Shown: positions 10,093 through 18,726, counted from the stretch's first letter. The stretch is DNA of 64,000 nucleotides from an uncultured SAR86 cluster bacterium (GCA_902591665.1 CACJBO010000002.1:1-64000), one strand, 5' to 3'. Notes: generated by a model not told the origin, from the sequence alone. Made by a program: numbers and translations.

Positions 10093-10162
10093 TTTCTACC
10101 CCCAAAGAAATAAAGAATCTTTAAGAATAATATTCTTAAAAAACAGCTAGAGCAATAAATTT

Positions 10163-10990
10163 TTATGCCAATCTTGCGGTTGTTATTCTAGGTTGAGATT
10201 GATGGTCTTTCATCAAATATATATTTTTAAAACCTGATTCAATTAAAATATTTTCTACATTCATAGATTGATTGTAGCCGTGTTCAAAAACTAAAATACC
10301 ATCAGGGCTTAGGACATTTTTTGCTTGCTTGGTTATGGTTTTAAAATCTTTTAGCCCATTATCATCAGCAACTAATGCTTTTATGGGTTCATATTTAAGA
10401 TTTTCTAAATGAGGGTCTGAAGGTGCAATATATGGAGGATTGCTCACTAGAATATTTATAGATCTATCTTGTATGCAATTCAGCCAATCTGAATTAATTA
10501 AATAAAAGTTATCTAATAATTTATTTTTTTTATTAATTTGTGCGACCTCTAAAACATCAAGAGAATAATCAATGCCATAAACTGTAATACTCGGATTATA
10601 TTTAGCTATGGATATTCCTATACAACCAGAACCTGTTCCAGCATCTAAAATTTTCATTCCAGCTTTTAAATTTAAGCCATTAATATAATCAACAAGCAAT
10701 TCTGTCTCAGGTCTTGGAACTAAAACACGACGATCAACATAAAAATCATCTTTATAGAAAGAAGTGTTTTGCAAAATATAATCTAGAGGAAATCCTTGGC
10801 TTTTTAAATCAATAAATTCTTTAATTAAATTTTCTTCTTTGTTTGAAAGATTATATTCATCTAAAAAAATAGATGTATCACTTAACCCTAGCCTATCTTT
10901 TAAAAAAAATATCAGCTCTTTTGAAATGCCGCTATCATTTGGCAACATTTCATTAATATTCTTGATATAAAAACTAATTTTGGAATTCAA
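10163..10990 (-). CDS. prmC: Peptide chain release factor glutamine methyltransferase
   Basis: SAM-dependent methyltransferase that modifies the glutamine of the GGQ motif of RF1 and RF2. At 275 residues it has the normal length. The SAM-binding motif is ILDAGTGSGCIGISIA, the substrate-binding NPPY motif is in LVSNPPYIAPSD, and VPRPETELLV precedes motif I, as in HemK/PrmC. It follows prfA, its own substrate, immediately: the start is a TTG directly after the prfA stop codon. This hemA-prfA-prmC order is the standard enterobacterial one. No clear ribosome binding site, so translation probably depends on reinitiation. Confidence 0.95.
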   Translation of the reverse strand: MNSKISFYIKNINEMLPNDSGISKELIFFLKDRLGLSDTSIFLDEYNLSNKEENLIKEFIDLKSQGFPLDYILQNTSFYKDDFYVDRRVLVPRPETELLVDYINGLNLKAGMKILDAGTGSGCIGISIAKYNPSITVYGIDYSLDVLEVAQINKKNKLLDNFYLINSDWLNCIQDRSINILVSNPPYIAPSDPHLENLKYEPIKALVADDNGLKDFKTITKQAKNVLSPDGILVFEHGYNQSMNVENILIESGFKNIYLMKDHQSQPRITTARLA

Positions 10991-12076
10991 TTATTCTGAT
11001 TCAAGTTGAGAAAGCATTGCTAACTGATTCTCCGCTAATAGAGCATCACATATAGATTTAATATCTCCATCCATAATTTGATCTAAGTTATGTTGTGTTA
11101 ACTTAATCCTATGATCAGTCATTCTGCCTTGTGGAAAGTTATATGTTCTAATTTTTTCGCTTCTGTCTCCAGTACCAACTAATATTTTTCTTTCACTAGC
11201 AATACTTTCTTGCTGACTTTCAATTTCTGCTTGTTTTAATTTTGAAGCCAATAACGATAGTGCTTTTTCTTTATTTTTATGCTGAGATCTTCCGTCTTGG
11301 CACTCAACAACGAGACCGCTAGGTATATGTGTTAGTCTAACAGCAGAATCAGTTTTATTTACATGTTGACCTCCAGCTCCAGAGGCTCTAAATGTATCAA
11401 CCCTTAAATCATTTTTATCAATTTGTATGTCTTGAACTTCTTCAACCTCAGGCAGTATCGCAACAGTACACGTTGAAGTGTGAATTCTTCCTTGAGATTC
11501 AGTCTCAGGAACTCTTTGAACTCTATGAACACCCGATTCAAATTTTAATACTTTAAATACACTTTTACCGTTCAGTTGAGCAACGACTTCTCTAAGACCA
11601 CCCTGCTCTGCTTGTTTAATATCAATCACATCAACATTCCAGCCTTCTCTTTCTGCAAGTCGTGAATACATTCTGAATAGATCCCCTGCAAAAATACCTG
11701 CCTCATCTCCTCCAGCTCCTGCTCTGATTTCAAGAAAAGCAGAACCATCATCTGCTGAATCTTTAGGTAATAACATTAATTTTAATTCTTGTTCTAATTT
11801 ATCTGGTTTATCTAATGATTCTTTTAATTCTTCTTCAGCAAGACTTTTTAAATCTTCGTCACCTGATTCAAGAATCTCATTTGCATCATTTATAGCAGCA
11901 AGAACAGAGTTATATTCATCAAACTTATCAACAATTGGCTTTAAATCTGCAAACTCTTTATTAAGCAGAGTGTAGTTATCCATATCTTTGATAGTCTCTG
12001 AGTCTATTAATAGCTTCTGAATTTCAGCAAGCCTTTCCTGAAGTTTTGATAGCTTTGCCTTCATTGAGTCATGCAT
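10991..12076 (-). CDS. prfA: Peptide chain release factor 1
   Basis: RF1 recognises UAA and UAG stop codons in the ribosomal A site and triggers peptide release. The catalytic GGQ sits in GAGGQHVNKTDSAVRLTHIP. The open frame starts further upstream, but the ATG at 12076 (MHDSMKAKL) has AAAGG about 10 bases before it and gives 361 residues, close to the E. coli length. The ATG at 12064 is a second possibility without a ribosome binding site. The chosen start overlaps the end of hemA by 8 bases. It is followed by prmC, which methylates this protein. Confidence 0.96.
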   Translation of the reverse strand: MHDSMKAKLSKLQERLAEIQKLLIDSETIKDMDNYTLLNKEFADLKPIVDKFDEYNSVLAAINDANEILESGDEDLKSLAEEELKESLDKPDKLEQELKLMLLPKDSADDGSAFLEIRAGAGGDEAGIFAGDLFRMYSRLAEREGWNVDVIDIKQAEQGGLREVVAQLNGKSVFKVLKFESGVHRVQRVPETESQGRIHTSTCTVAILPEVEEVQDIQIDKNDLRVDTFRASGAGGQHVNKTDSAVRLTHIPSGLVVECQDGRSQHKNKEKALSLLASKLKQAEIESQQESIASERKILVGTGDRSEKIRTYNFPQGRMTDHRIKLTQHNLDQIMDGDIKSICDALLAENQLAMLSQLESE

Positions 12077-13301
12077 TATCAATATACCTTTTAAACATTG
12101 ACTCAATTACATGATTATCAATATTTTTAATATCTAAAACCTCATCTAAAGATTTATCTTCATATTTTATTATTGATAAATTCATTATCATTTGTTTTAA
12201 ATCCTCTGCGGATTTAAACCTTTTTATCTCTTCATCTGAAAGCTGATCTAAGAACGATTCTAATTTTATTTGAATTTTATCTTTGGTTATTTTTTCACGA
12301 ATTGATTTAAGGGCATCCTGAGACTCAAGCACAATTATGTTTAGAGCTTTTTCAGCTTCTATTACTCTTTGACCATAATTGTCCTGCGTAATTTTTTCTA
12401 TATCGTCGATTGAAAATAAATATGCTTGCTCTATTTTCTTAATTTCTTCCTCAATATTTCTTGGAACTGCTAAATCAATTAAAAGCATTGGTTTGTTTCT
12501 TCGAACTTTAAGAGCGTTTTCTATAGAGCCTTTACCAATTAAAGGCAGATCAGCAGTAGCCGAGGCTATTACGATGTCAGCAAACTCTAATTCTCTATGC
12601 AAAGTATTTAAAGATGATGGAATTATTTCATAATCATTATTTATTTTTATTATTTTTTTACTTCTATTTACTGCTCGAATATTAGTTATGCCTTTATTAA
12701 TAAGATCATCAATAATAGCGTGAGCCAGTGATCCAGCTCCAAGTATGAGAACGTTTTGATTTTGAGGCTCCTCAAAGATATTTTTTACTAAATTTAAAGA
12801 CAATCCACTTACAGATAATGGATTTAATCCTATATTTGTCTGTGTTCTAACTTTTTTTACTATCTCGATAACTTTTTTTGTGTAGCTTAAAAGACTGGGT
12901 TTGGCTATATCTGCATGTCTTGCAACCTCTATAGCTTTTTTAAACTGTCCAAATATTTCTTGTTCTCCAAGTACTTGAGAATCTATTCCTGATGCAACTT
13001 TACACATATGTATCAATGCATCCTGATTATCAAGGATATAAAAGCTTTCTTTTTGAATGTGGTTTATTTCAAAGAATATTAATGTTTCAAGAAGAATTTC
13101 ACTAGCAAGCCCCGAATCAGCTAGCAAATAAACTTCAGTTCTATTACAAGTAGAAACACCAAAAAAAGAGTCTATCTTATCTTTAAATTTTTCTTTTAAG
13201 AAAGTATTTAATAAAATTTGATTGGACTCATTTATAATGAATTGCTCTCTTTCAGAAACATTTGAAGTTTTATGATTTATGCCAAATAACTGTAATTCCA
13301 T
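12069..13301 (-). CDS. hemA: Glutamyl-tRNA reductase
   Basis: First committed enzyme of C5-pathway tetrapyrrole synthesis. It reduces Glu-tRNAGlu with NADPH to glutamate-1-semialdehyde. The N-terminus MELQLFGINHKTSNVSERE aligns without a gap with E. coli HemA, supporting the ATG at 13301. The catalytic cysteine is C52 in GVSTCNRTEVY, and the NADPH-binding loop is VLILGAGSLAHA. The 410-residue length is normal. It overlaps the divergent lolB-like gene by 23 bases at the 5' ends, so each gene's promoter must lie within the other or be very compact. No ribosome binding site is visible upstream. Confidence 0.96.
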   Translation of the reverse strand: MELQLFGINHKTSNVSEREQFIINESNQILLNTFLKEKFKDKIDSFFGVSTCNRTEVYLLADSGLASEILLETLIFFEINHIQKESFYILDNQDALIHMCKVASGIDSQVLGEQEIFGQFKKAIEVARHADIAKPSLLSYTKKVIEIVKKVRTQTNIGLNPLSVSGLSLNLVKNIFEEPQNQNVLILGAGSLAHAIIDDLINKGITNIRAVNRSKKIIKINNDYEIIPSSLNTLHRELEFADIVIASATADLPLIGKGSIENALKVRRNKPMLLIDLAVPRNIEEEIKKIEQAYLFSIDDIEKITQDNYGQRVIEAEKALNIIVLESQDALKSIREKITKDKIQIKLESFLDQLSDEEIKRFKSAEDLKQMIMNLSIIKYEDKSLDEVLDIKNIDNHVIESMFKRYIDNA

Positions 13302-13758
13302 TATAAAAAAATTTATTTATGTGCTTGTTTGTATAACTGTTTCTTGCTCAACTATTAACAAAGATAATAAATACAACATTTATTCAGGCAAGTTGCTTAT
13401 TGAATCAACCAATGTTGAACCAGTATCACTAAATATAGTTATAAGCTTATCTAAACTAGAATCTATTATACAACTTAAGAAGCCTTTTTATGGAAATGTA
13501 TTGATTATTGAAGCTAGAGAGAACAAAAATTTAAACATAGTGCCAACTAAAAACAGTAATCCTTTTTATATACCTGATACTGTAAACAGAAATTTTAAGT
13601 ATTGGTTGAGACAGTGCCTTTCATCAAGAGGCTTTAACATTAATGAATTGGTTGAAGGTTCATATTTTGATTTTACGTGCAGCAGAAAAAACAATAATGT
13701 AAATTTTGCTATCTCTTATCAAGAAAATTTAATTAACGGGTATTTAATTAAAAAATGA
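13279..13758 (+). CDS. lolB: LolB-like outer-membrane lipoprotein (divergent)
   Basis: 159-residue protein with a lipoprotein signal: KK at 10-11, a hydrophobic stretch (FIYVLVCIT) and a lipobox ending in Cys23 (TVSCS). LolB accepts lipoproteins from LolA and inserts them in the outer membrane. Sequence similarity to E. coli LolB is weak by eye, and at 159 residues it is shorter than the usual ~200. The identification rests mostly on position: hemA-lolB-ispE-tRNA-prs is a conserved order. The fragments YSGKLLIES and KYWLRQCL could match the N-terminal beta strand and the WL-containing helix of the family. It overlaps hemA by 23 bases and ispE by 4 (ATGA). Confidence 0.7.
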   Translation: MPNNCNSIIKKFIYVLVCITVSCSTINKDNKYNIYSGKLLIESTNVEPVSLNIVISLSKLESIIQLKKPFYGNVLIIEARENKNLNIVPTKNSNPFYIPDTVNRNFKYWLRQCLSSRGFNINELVEGSYFDFTCSRKNNNVNFAISYQENLINGYLIKK

Positions 13759-14567
13759 AGGTCTCAATAAGCTCACCAGCAAAGATTAATCTCCATTTAA
13801 AAATATTAGATAAAAATTCTGATGGTTATCATAATCTGGATACTTCTTTTCAATTTATTGATCTGTATGATTTTATGACTTTTGAACAAGCAAAAGACGG
13901 CATCCTGATTGATACCAATAACTCCTCACTTAATACAAAAGACAATACAATTTACAAGGCTGCAGTGTCTTTGCAAGAGCTATCTAAGAAAAATTCTGGA
14001 GTTAAAATTACAATTAAAAAAAATATTCCAATAGGTGCTGGTCTTGGCGGTGGCAGCTCAAATGCAGCCTCAACTATTATGGTTTTAAATAAGATTTGGG
14101 GCTTAAATTTAAACCAAGACCAAATGATGGATATTGGAAGAACAATAGGTGCAGATGTTCCATTTTTTATAAATTGTAAAAATGCATTTGCCTGTGGTAT
14201 TGGTGATATTTTTCAAGAGAAAGAATCTGATATTTCAAAATATATCATTATTGACCCTAAGATATTTAATTCAACACAAAAAATGTTCTCAGATTATGAG
14301 AAATCAAAAAAAAATAAAAATGAATTATTAAAAGATGATCAGAATTCTTTTTGGGGAATTTTTCTAAAGAGCAATAAAGAGGTAAAAGATTTTTATAAAA
14401 AAAATTCAAAAAAACATCAGATTTATCTCTCGGGTAGTGGCTCAGCCATGTTTATAAAATATAATAGTGATGCTGAAAAAGATGAAATTTTGAAAATAAT
14501 TCCAAGTAATTGGAGATTCTTTTTAGCTAAACCATTACAATATTCGCCATTAAGGGAGTTTGTGTAG
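13755..14567 (+). CDS. ispE: 4-diphosphocytidyl-2-C-methyl-D-erythritol kinase
   Basis: GHMP kinase of the MEP isoprenoid pathway, phosphorylating the 2-hydroxyl of CDP-ME. At 270 residues it is slightly short but complete. The N-terminal SSPAKINLHLKILDKNSDGYH is characteristic of IspE, the ATP-binding GHMP loop is IGAGLGGGSSNAAS (residues 93-106), and the C-terminal LSGSGSAMFI is the third GHMP motif. It overlaps the lolB-like gene by 4 bases and is followed 3 bases later by tRNA-Gln, so the tRNA is probably processed from the same transcript. Confidence 0.95.
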   Translation: MKVSISSPAKINLHLKILDKNSDGYHNLDTSFQFIDLYDFMTFEQAKDGILIDTNNSSLNTKDNTIYKAAVSLQELSKKNSGVKITIKKNIPIGAGLGGGSSNAASTIMVLNKIWGLNLNQDQMMDIGRTIGADVPFFINCKNAFACGIGDIFQEKESDISKYIIIDPKIFNSTQKMFSDYEKSKKNKNELLKDDQNSFWGIFLKSNKEVKDFYKKNSKKHQIYLSGSGSAMFIKYNSDAEKDEILKIIPSNWRFFLAKPLQYSPLREFV

Positions 14568-14570
14568 TAT

Positions 14571-14645
14571 TGGGGTGTAGCCAAGCGGTAAGGCAACGGG
14601 TTTTGATCCCGTCATGCGTAGGTTCGAATCCTACCACCCCAGCCA
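14571..14645 (+). tRNA. tRNA-Gln (anticodon TTG)
   Basis: Complete cloverleaf with a 7-bp acceptor stem (TGGGGTG/CACCCCA), anticodon stem ACGGG/CCCGT around loop TTTTGAT, anticodon TTG at 14603-14605, a normal T arm with GGTTCGAATCC and an encoded CCA end. It sits between ispE and prs in the same direction, as in other Gammaproteobacteria. Confidence 0.97.
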
Positions 14646-14661
14646 ATTAAGAGAGGGAAAA

Positions 14662-15615
14662 ATGAGCAAACAAATCCTAGATCTTTTCACTGGAACAGCA
14701 AATCCAGATCTAGCTAATGAGGTTGCAAAAATATTAGATATTGAAATATCTAAAGCAGATGTAGGCTATTTCTCAGACGGAGAAATAAAAGTTCAAATTG
14801 AAGATAATGTCAGAGGTCATGATACTTTTATACTTCAATCTACATGTGCTCCTTCAAATAAAAATTTAATGGAATTAATGTTGCTTGCAGATGCTCTTAA
14901 GCGATCGTCCGCATCAAGAATTACAGCCATTGTTCCCTATTACGGATATGCAAGACAAGATAGAAGAGTTAGATCTGCAAGAGTGCCAATTAGTGCAAAA
15001 GTTGTAGCTGATATGTTTTATTCTGTTGGAATAGATAGAGTTTTAACTGTAGACCTGCACTCTGAGACAATTCAAGGTTTCTTTGATATGCCTGCTGATA
15101 ACGTCTATGCAACTAAATTGATGGTTGATGATATTAAAGAGAATAATCCAGATAATAATATTGTTGTGGTTTCGCCAGATGTTGGCGGTGTAGTTAGATC
15201 TAGGGCCTTAGCAAAACAATTGAATGATGCTGATTTAGCAATCATAGACAAAAGAAGAGCTGCGGCAAACCAATCAGAGGTAATGAATATTATCGGTGAT
15301 ATTGAGGGCAAAGTATGTATAGTGCCTGATGATATTATTGATACGGCTGGAACACTTTGTAATGCTGCTAAAGCATTAAAAGATCATGGTGCAGCAGGTG
15401 TAAAAGCATATATTACTCACCCTGTGCTCTCTGGTCCAGCTATAGAAAGATTAAATAAGTCAGAAATTGATGAACTTGTGGTAACAAATTCAATTCCATT
15501 GTCACATGAAGGCGAAAAATGCAGTAAAATACGCGTCATTTCTTTAGGTGCGACAATTGCAGAATGCATCAAAAGATTAAGCAATGAAGAATCTCTTAGT
15601 GAGATGTTTATATAA
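14662..15615 (+). CDS. prs: Ribose-phosphate pyrophosphokinase
   Basis: Makes PRPP from ribose-5-phosphate and ATP for nucleotide, His and Trp synthesis. The open frame extends back into the tRNA, but the ATG at 14662 ([18 protein letters not shown]) follows a GAGAGGG site and gives 317 residues, the usual size. Signatures are [36 protein letters not shown] with the catalytic flexible loop, [15 protein letters not shown], and the PRPP-binding loop [15 protein letters not shown]. It lies 16 bases after tRNA-Gln and 9 bases before rplY, within the ispE-to-ychF cluster. Confidence 0.97.
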   Translation: MSKQILDLFTGTANPDLANEVAKILDIEISKADVGYFSDGEIKVQIEDNVRGHDTFILQSTCAPSNKNLMELMLLADALKRSSASRITAIVPYYGYARQDRRVRSARVPISAKVVADMFYSVGIDRVLTVDLHSETIQGFFDMPADNVYATKLMVDDIKENNPDNNIVVVSPDVGGVVRSRALAKQLNDADLAIIDKRRAAANQSEVMNIIGDIEGKVCIVPDDIIDTAGTLCNAAKALKDHGAAGVKAYITHPVLSGPAIERLNKSEIDELVVTNSIPLSHEGEKCSKIRVISLGATIAECIKRLSNEESLSEMFI

Positions 15616-15624
15616 GAGGATATT

Positions 15625-16338
15625 ATGAGTGATCAAATAGTTTTAAATGCTGAAACAAGAGAAAGAACTGGATCTAATAAGGCTAGGGTTATTAGAAAAG
15701 TTGATGGAATGGTTCCAGCAATAGTTTATGGAGATGAAAAAGAATCTTTAAATTTGAAGCTACATCTTAATGAGCTTACTAAAGCTTCTCAAAATGAGCT
15801 TTTTTATACTCAAGTTCTTCTAATTAAAAATGGTGATCTTGAAGAGAAAGTTGTATTAAAAGAACTTCAAAGAGATCCTGCTAAAGGCAAATTACTTCAT
15901 GCTGATTTTCAAAGAGTATCTAGAAAAACTAAATTAAAAGTTGTTATTCCTATGAACTTTGTCAATGAAGAAGAGTGTATAGGAGTGAAGAATGAAGGTG
16001 GTTTAATAACTAAAGCTATCAGAGAAGTTGAGATTATGTGCTTAGCTGGAAATATACCTGAATCAATAGATGTAGATGTTGCAGAACTTGAATTGGGTGC
16101 TTCAATAAGACTTACAGAAATTGTTTTGCCTGAAGGATCAGAGATTCCTGGTCTTACAGAAGAAACTGATCAAATGGTTGTATCTGTTAATGCTCCAAAA
16201 GCTGTTGAAGAAGAACCAGTTATTGATGAAAGTGAAGAAGGCGCTGCTGAAGATGGCGCTGCTGAAGAGAGCGCTACTGAAGAAGGCGGTGAAGAATCAG
16301 CCTCTGAAGACTCTGCAGAAGGATCTGACGAGAGCTAA
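15625..16338 (+). CDS. rplY: 50S ribosomal protein bL25 (CTC form) with acidic tail
   Basis: 5S rRNA-binding ribosomal protein of the long general-stress (CTC) type. Residues 1-95 form the L25 domain (ETRERTGSNKARVIRK, MVPAIVYGDEKESLNL), and residues ~100-190 the TL5/CTC beta domain (LHADFQRVS, DQMVVSVNAPK). The last ~45 residues are a low-complexity acidic tail built from repeated E/A/G/S units (EEGAAEDGAAEES and similar), longer than typical. Total 237 residues. prs-rplY-pth-ychF is the common order. Function is clear; the role of the tail is unknown. Confidence 0.95.
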   Translation: MSDQIVLNAETRERTGSNKARVIRKVDGMVPAIVYGDEKESLNLKLHLNELTKASQNELFYTQVLLIKNGDLEEKVVLKELQRDPAKGKLLHADFQRVSRKTKLKVVIPMNFVNEEECIGVKNEGGLITKAIREVEIMCLAGNIPESIDVDVAELELGASIRLTEIVLPEGSEIPGLTEETDQMVVSVNAPKAVEEEPVIDESEEGAAEDGAAEESATEEGGEESASEDSAEGSDES

Positions 16339-16341
16339 AAA

Positions 16342-16908
16342 TTGCTTAAACTTTGCTTTATTGGTTTAGGTAATCCTGGATCAAAATACAATAGCACTAG
16401 ACACAATGTTGGCAAGGAATGGCTTTTAAATCTTAGTAAATCTCACTGCAGTGATTTTGTTCCAAAAACTAATATTGAGGCAGAAATAACACACTCAAAT
16501 TCAGAAGAAATTCTTTGGGTTATACCAGATAACTATGTAAATAGCAGTGGCCGTACAGTTGCTAAATTGGTTAAAAATATTAACTTACCTAACAATAAAA
16601 TAATTATTTTCCATGATGACTTAGATTTAAATCCTGGAGAAGTGAGGTTTAAGGAAGGCGGTGGTCATGGCGGTCACAATGGGCTTAAAGATATTTTTGA
16701 AAAAACCGGCTCTAAAGATTATTTAAGAATAAGAATTGGAATAGGTCATCCTGGACATAAAGATATGGTTTCTGATTGGGTATTAAATAAATTTCACCCA
16801 ACTGATAAAGAGTATGTTGATAGAGCTTTCGATTTTTTTGCTCTAAATTTTGATACGTTATGCAATCAAGAATTTTCTAAATTACAAAAAACATTACATA
16901 CAAAATAA
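16342..16908 (+). CDS. pth: Peptidyl-tRNA hydrolase
   Basis: Releases tRNA from peptidyl-tRNAs that drop off the ribosome. 188 residues, normal size. The active site is visible: N11 in GLGNPG, the catalytic H21 in [46 protein letters not shown], and RIGIGHPG. It starts with TTG at 16342, three bases after the rplY stop, and its TAA is separated from the ychF ATG by one base, so it is embedded in a coupled translation unit. Confidence 0.96.
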   Translation: MLKLCFIGLGNPGSKYNSTRHNVGKEWLLNLSKSHCSDFVPKTNIEAEITHSNSEEILWVIPDNYVNSSGRTVAKLVKNINLPNNKIIIFHDDLDLNPGEVRFKEGGGHGGHNGLKDIFEKTGSKDYLRIRIGIGHPGHKDMVSDWVLNKFHPTDKEYVDRAFDFFALNFDTLCNQEFSKLQKTLHTK

Positions 16909-16909
16909 T

Positions 16910-17998
16910 ATGGGATTCAAATGCGGCATTGTTGGGCTTCCTAATGTGGGTAAATCTACCCTATTCAATGCTCTAACAAAATCTTCGATACCTGCAGAAA
17001 ATTTCCCTTTTTGTACTATCGAACCAAATATAGGTAAAGTTCCGCTTCCTGATAAAAGACTAAAACAACTTAATGATATCGTAAACTCAAAGAAAATTAT
17101 TCCAGCCAGTCTAGACCTTGTAGATATAGCAGGACTTGTTAAAGGAGCTTCTCAGGGTGAAGGCCTAGGAAATGCATTCCTCTCTAACATCAGAGAAATG
17201 AATGCTTTAGCGCATGTTGTAAGATGTTTTGAAGATGAAAACATTACGCATGTTGATGGATCAATTGATCCTGTAAGAGATGCAGAAATAATAAATCTTG
17301 AATTAATAATGTCTGACCTAGAGTCAGTCAGTAAAAGAATATTAAAATGTGAAAAAATCCTCAAAACCAATGATAAACAAAATAAAGTTGAGCATGAGAT
17401 CTTGTTAAAAATTAAAGATGAGCTTGATAAGGGGAGACTTATAAACATTGAAAACTTCGATGGAGATGAAAAAATAATTATTAAAAGATTTCAGCTACTT
17501 AGTTCAAAGCCAACATTTTATATTGCTAATGTTTCAGATGATGGATCTTCTGATAATGCATTAAATAAATTAATTGAATTTGCAAATGAATCTGGAAATA
17601 TCGTAATACCAACCTCAATAAAAATTGAGCAAGAAATAGCTGTTTTAGATGATGAGGAAAGAAAAGAGTATTTAGAGTTAATGAATATGGATGAGCCTGT
17701 TCTTAATAAAATTATTTTTAAAGGATATGAGCTGCTTGGGCTTCAAACATATTTTACTGCTGGACCGCAGGAAATAAGAGCTTGGACTATCAAAAATAAT
17801 TCAACCGCTCCAAATGCAGCCGGAGTAATTCATACTGATTTTGAAAGAGGATTTATTAAAGCTGAAGTAATTAGTTTTGAGGACTACATCTCGTGTAATG
17901 GAGAATCTGGTTCAAAAGAAAAAGGTAGATTAAGGTTAGAAGGAAAGGAATACATCGTAAGGGACGGTGATGTAATTCATTTTAAGTTTAATGTTTAA
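16910..17998 (+). CDS. ychF: Ribosome-binding ATPase YchF
   Basis: Obg-family P-loop ATPase that prefers ATP over GTP, binds ribosomes and is linked to oxidative-stress control. The start at 16910 ([19 protein letters not shown]) gives 362 residues, matching E. coli; the open frame upstream is pth sequence in another frame. Motifs are GLPNVGKST (G1), [18 protein letters not shown] (G3 region) and the C-terminal TGS-like domain with [12 protein letters not shown] and [22 protein letters not shown]. It is the last gene of the ispE-to-ychF cluster; tRNA-Met follows from its own candidate promoter. Confidence 0.97.
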   Translation: MGFKCGIVGLPNVGKSTLFNALTKSSIPAENFPFCTIEPNIGKVPLPDKRLKQLNDIVNSKKIIPASLDLVDIAGLVKGASQGEGLGNAFLSNIREMNALAHVVRCFEDENITHVDGSIDPVRDAEIINLELIMSDLESVSKRILKCEKILKTNDKQNKVEHEILLKIKDELDKGRLINIENFDGDEKIIIKRFQLLSSKPTFYIANVSDDGSSDNALNKLIEFANESGNIVIPTSIKIEQEIAVLDDEERKEYLELMNMDEPVLNKIIFKGYELLGLQTYFTAGPQEIRAWTIKNNSTAPNAAGVIHTDFERGFIKAEVISFEDYISCNGESGSKEKGRLRLEGKEYIVRDGDVIHFKFNV

Positions 17999-18016
17999 AG
18001 TTAATGAAAAAAGATA

Positions 18017-18044
18017 TTGACTCTTAGATTCTAAGACTTATCAT
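18017..18044 (+). promoter_or_regulatory. Candidate promoter for tRNA-Met
   Basis: TTGACT (-35, 18017-18022) and TATCAT (-10, 18039-18044) are separated by 16 bases. The predicted start is a few bases before the tRNA at 18054. The spacer contains a 6-bp inverted repeat (TCTTAG-ATT-CTAAGA, 18022-18036), which has no T-tract and so does not look like a terminator for ychF. Confidence 0.55.
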
Positions 18045-18053
18045 TCAACGATT

Positions 18054-18130
18054 GGCTATGTAGCTCAGATGGTTAGAGCACAGCACTCATAACGCTGGGG
18101 TCGGTGGTTCAATTCCACCCATAGCCACCA
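18054..18130 (+). tRNA. tRNA-Met, elongator (anticodon CAT)
   Basis: 77-base cloverleaf with 7-bp acceptor stem GGCTATG/CATAGCC, anticodon loop CTCATAA, normal D and T arms and an encoded CCA. The sequence closely follows E. coli elongator tRNA-Met, with a paired first base, unlike an initiator. A tRNA-Ile2 with a lysidine-modified CAT anticodon is the alternative but fits the body less well. Confidence 0.93.
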
Positions 18131-18141
18131 TCAACTTTTAA

Positions 18142-18372
18142 TTATCTCTTTAAGTATAGAGCGATAATGAGTATAGACACCAATGCAAGCAGAGCGTTCT
18201 CTCCAAGCATCTCGAGGATGTTTGCTACATTTTTATAAACATCACCAACGAATGGTGTTTCTGGTCCAAATATAATCCCAAGAAGAAGCGTAACTGCAAC
18301 CAATGGAACTAATAACTTTGTTATTTTATTGAAAAAATCTGTAGCTTTTTTTAAAGAGTTATTTAAATTCAT
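18142..18372 (-). CDS. Small two-helix membrane protein (paralogue of the gene upstream)
   Basis: 76-residue protein not recognised as any named family. A basic, amphipathic N-terminus (residues 1-19) leads into helix 1 (about 20-36), a turn with FGPETPFVGDV, and helix 2 (about 57-74). It ends in YLKR. It aligns in pattern with the 73-residue protein encoded just upstream: both have a FG-GP-type turn, an EML-x(2)-N segment and a leucine-rich final helix ending in Lys or Arg. The ATG at 18372 has no ribosome binding site and lies 4 bases after the T-tract of a terminator-like hairpin. The function is unknown, and this start is less secure than that of its neighbour. Confidence 0.65.
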   Translation of the reverse strand: MNLNNSLKKATDFFNKITKLLVPLVAVTLLLGIIFGPETPFVGDVYKNVANILEMLGENALLALVSILIIALYLKR

Positions 18373-18376
18373 TTTT

Positions 18377-18406
18377 AAAAATAGGAAGGGTCATAGACCC
18401 TTCCTA
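18377..18406 (-). terminator. Intrinsic terminator/attenuator between two small membrane genes
   Basis: On the minus strand there is an 11-bp perfect stem (arms 18396-18406 and 18382-18392, core AGGAAGGGTC/GACCCTTCCT) with an ATA loop at 18393-18395, followed at once by five T (18381-18377). The T-tract ends 4 bases before the start codon of the next gene. This has the form of a Rho-independent terminator and could also block translation of the second gene. Confidence 0.8.
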
Positions 18407-18422
18407 ATATATAGAGTTTGGC

Positions 18423-18644
18423 TTATTTAGCAACCAAGCTGTATAAAATTGCTAATACAAGCAATCCTACGATACCGTTAGATGAAAGCATTTCAACTAA
18501 TTCAGTAACACCGCCAATGACATCAAGACCAAATACTGGGCCACCAAATACGATAGCAGCAACAATACCAAGCCCTGCAAGTCCGATTACAACGCTAGTT
18601 AACTCACTAACTAGGTCTTTTATCATTCTCCATGCATTATCCAT
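18423..18644 (-). CDS. Small two-helix membrane protein, strong ribosome binding site
   Basis: 73-residue hydrophobic protein, function unknown. The open frame extends upstream, but the ATG at 18644 (MDNAWRMIKDLVSELTS) has a run of six G (GGGGGGAA) about 5 bases upstream, among the strongest ribosome binding sites in the window. Helix 1 spans about residues 17-33, a turn holds FGGPVFGLDV, and helix 2 spans about 56-71, ending in AK. It is preceded by the pnp terminator and followed by its own hairpin, so it is probably a separate, highly expressed transcript. Similarity to the downstream 76-residue protein suggests a tandem duplication. Confidence 0.75.
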   Translation of the reverse strand: MDNAWRMIKDLVSELTSVVIGLAGLGIVAAIVFGGPVFGLDVIGGVTELVEMLSSNGIVGLLVLAILYSLVAK

Positions 18645-18726
18645 AATATTCCCCCCTATTAGGTTTTTATATGATTTGCAATTAACATCAGACCACAAAA
18701 AAGGGAAGGTTTCAAATATTGTGAAC

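Noticed and set aside
10121..10139. Inverted repeat TTAAGAAT-AAT-ATTCTTAA between prmC and the BBOX-like gene
   Set aside because: All-AT apart from one G-C pair per arm, and no T-tract on the minus strand where a prmC terminator is not needed at this place; probably chance in AT-rich sequence.
14614..14661. Extended prs start inside tRNA-Gln
   Set aside because: The first 16 codons would be tRNA sequence; the ATG at 14662 has a strong ribosome binding site and matches the family N-terminus.
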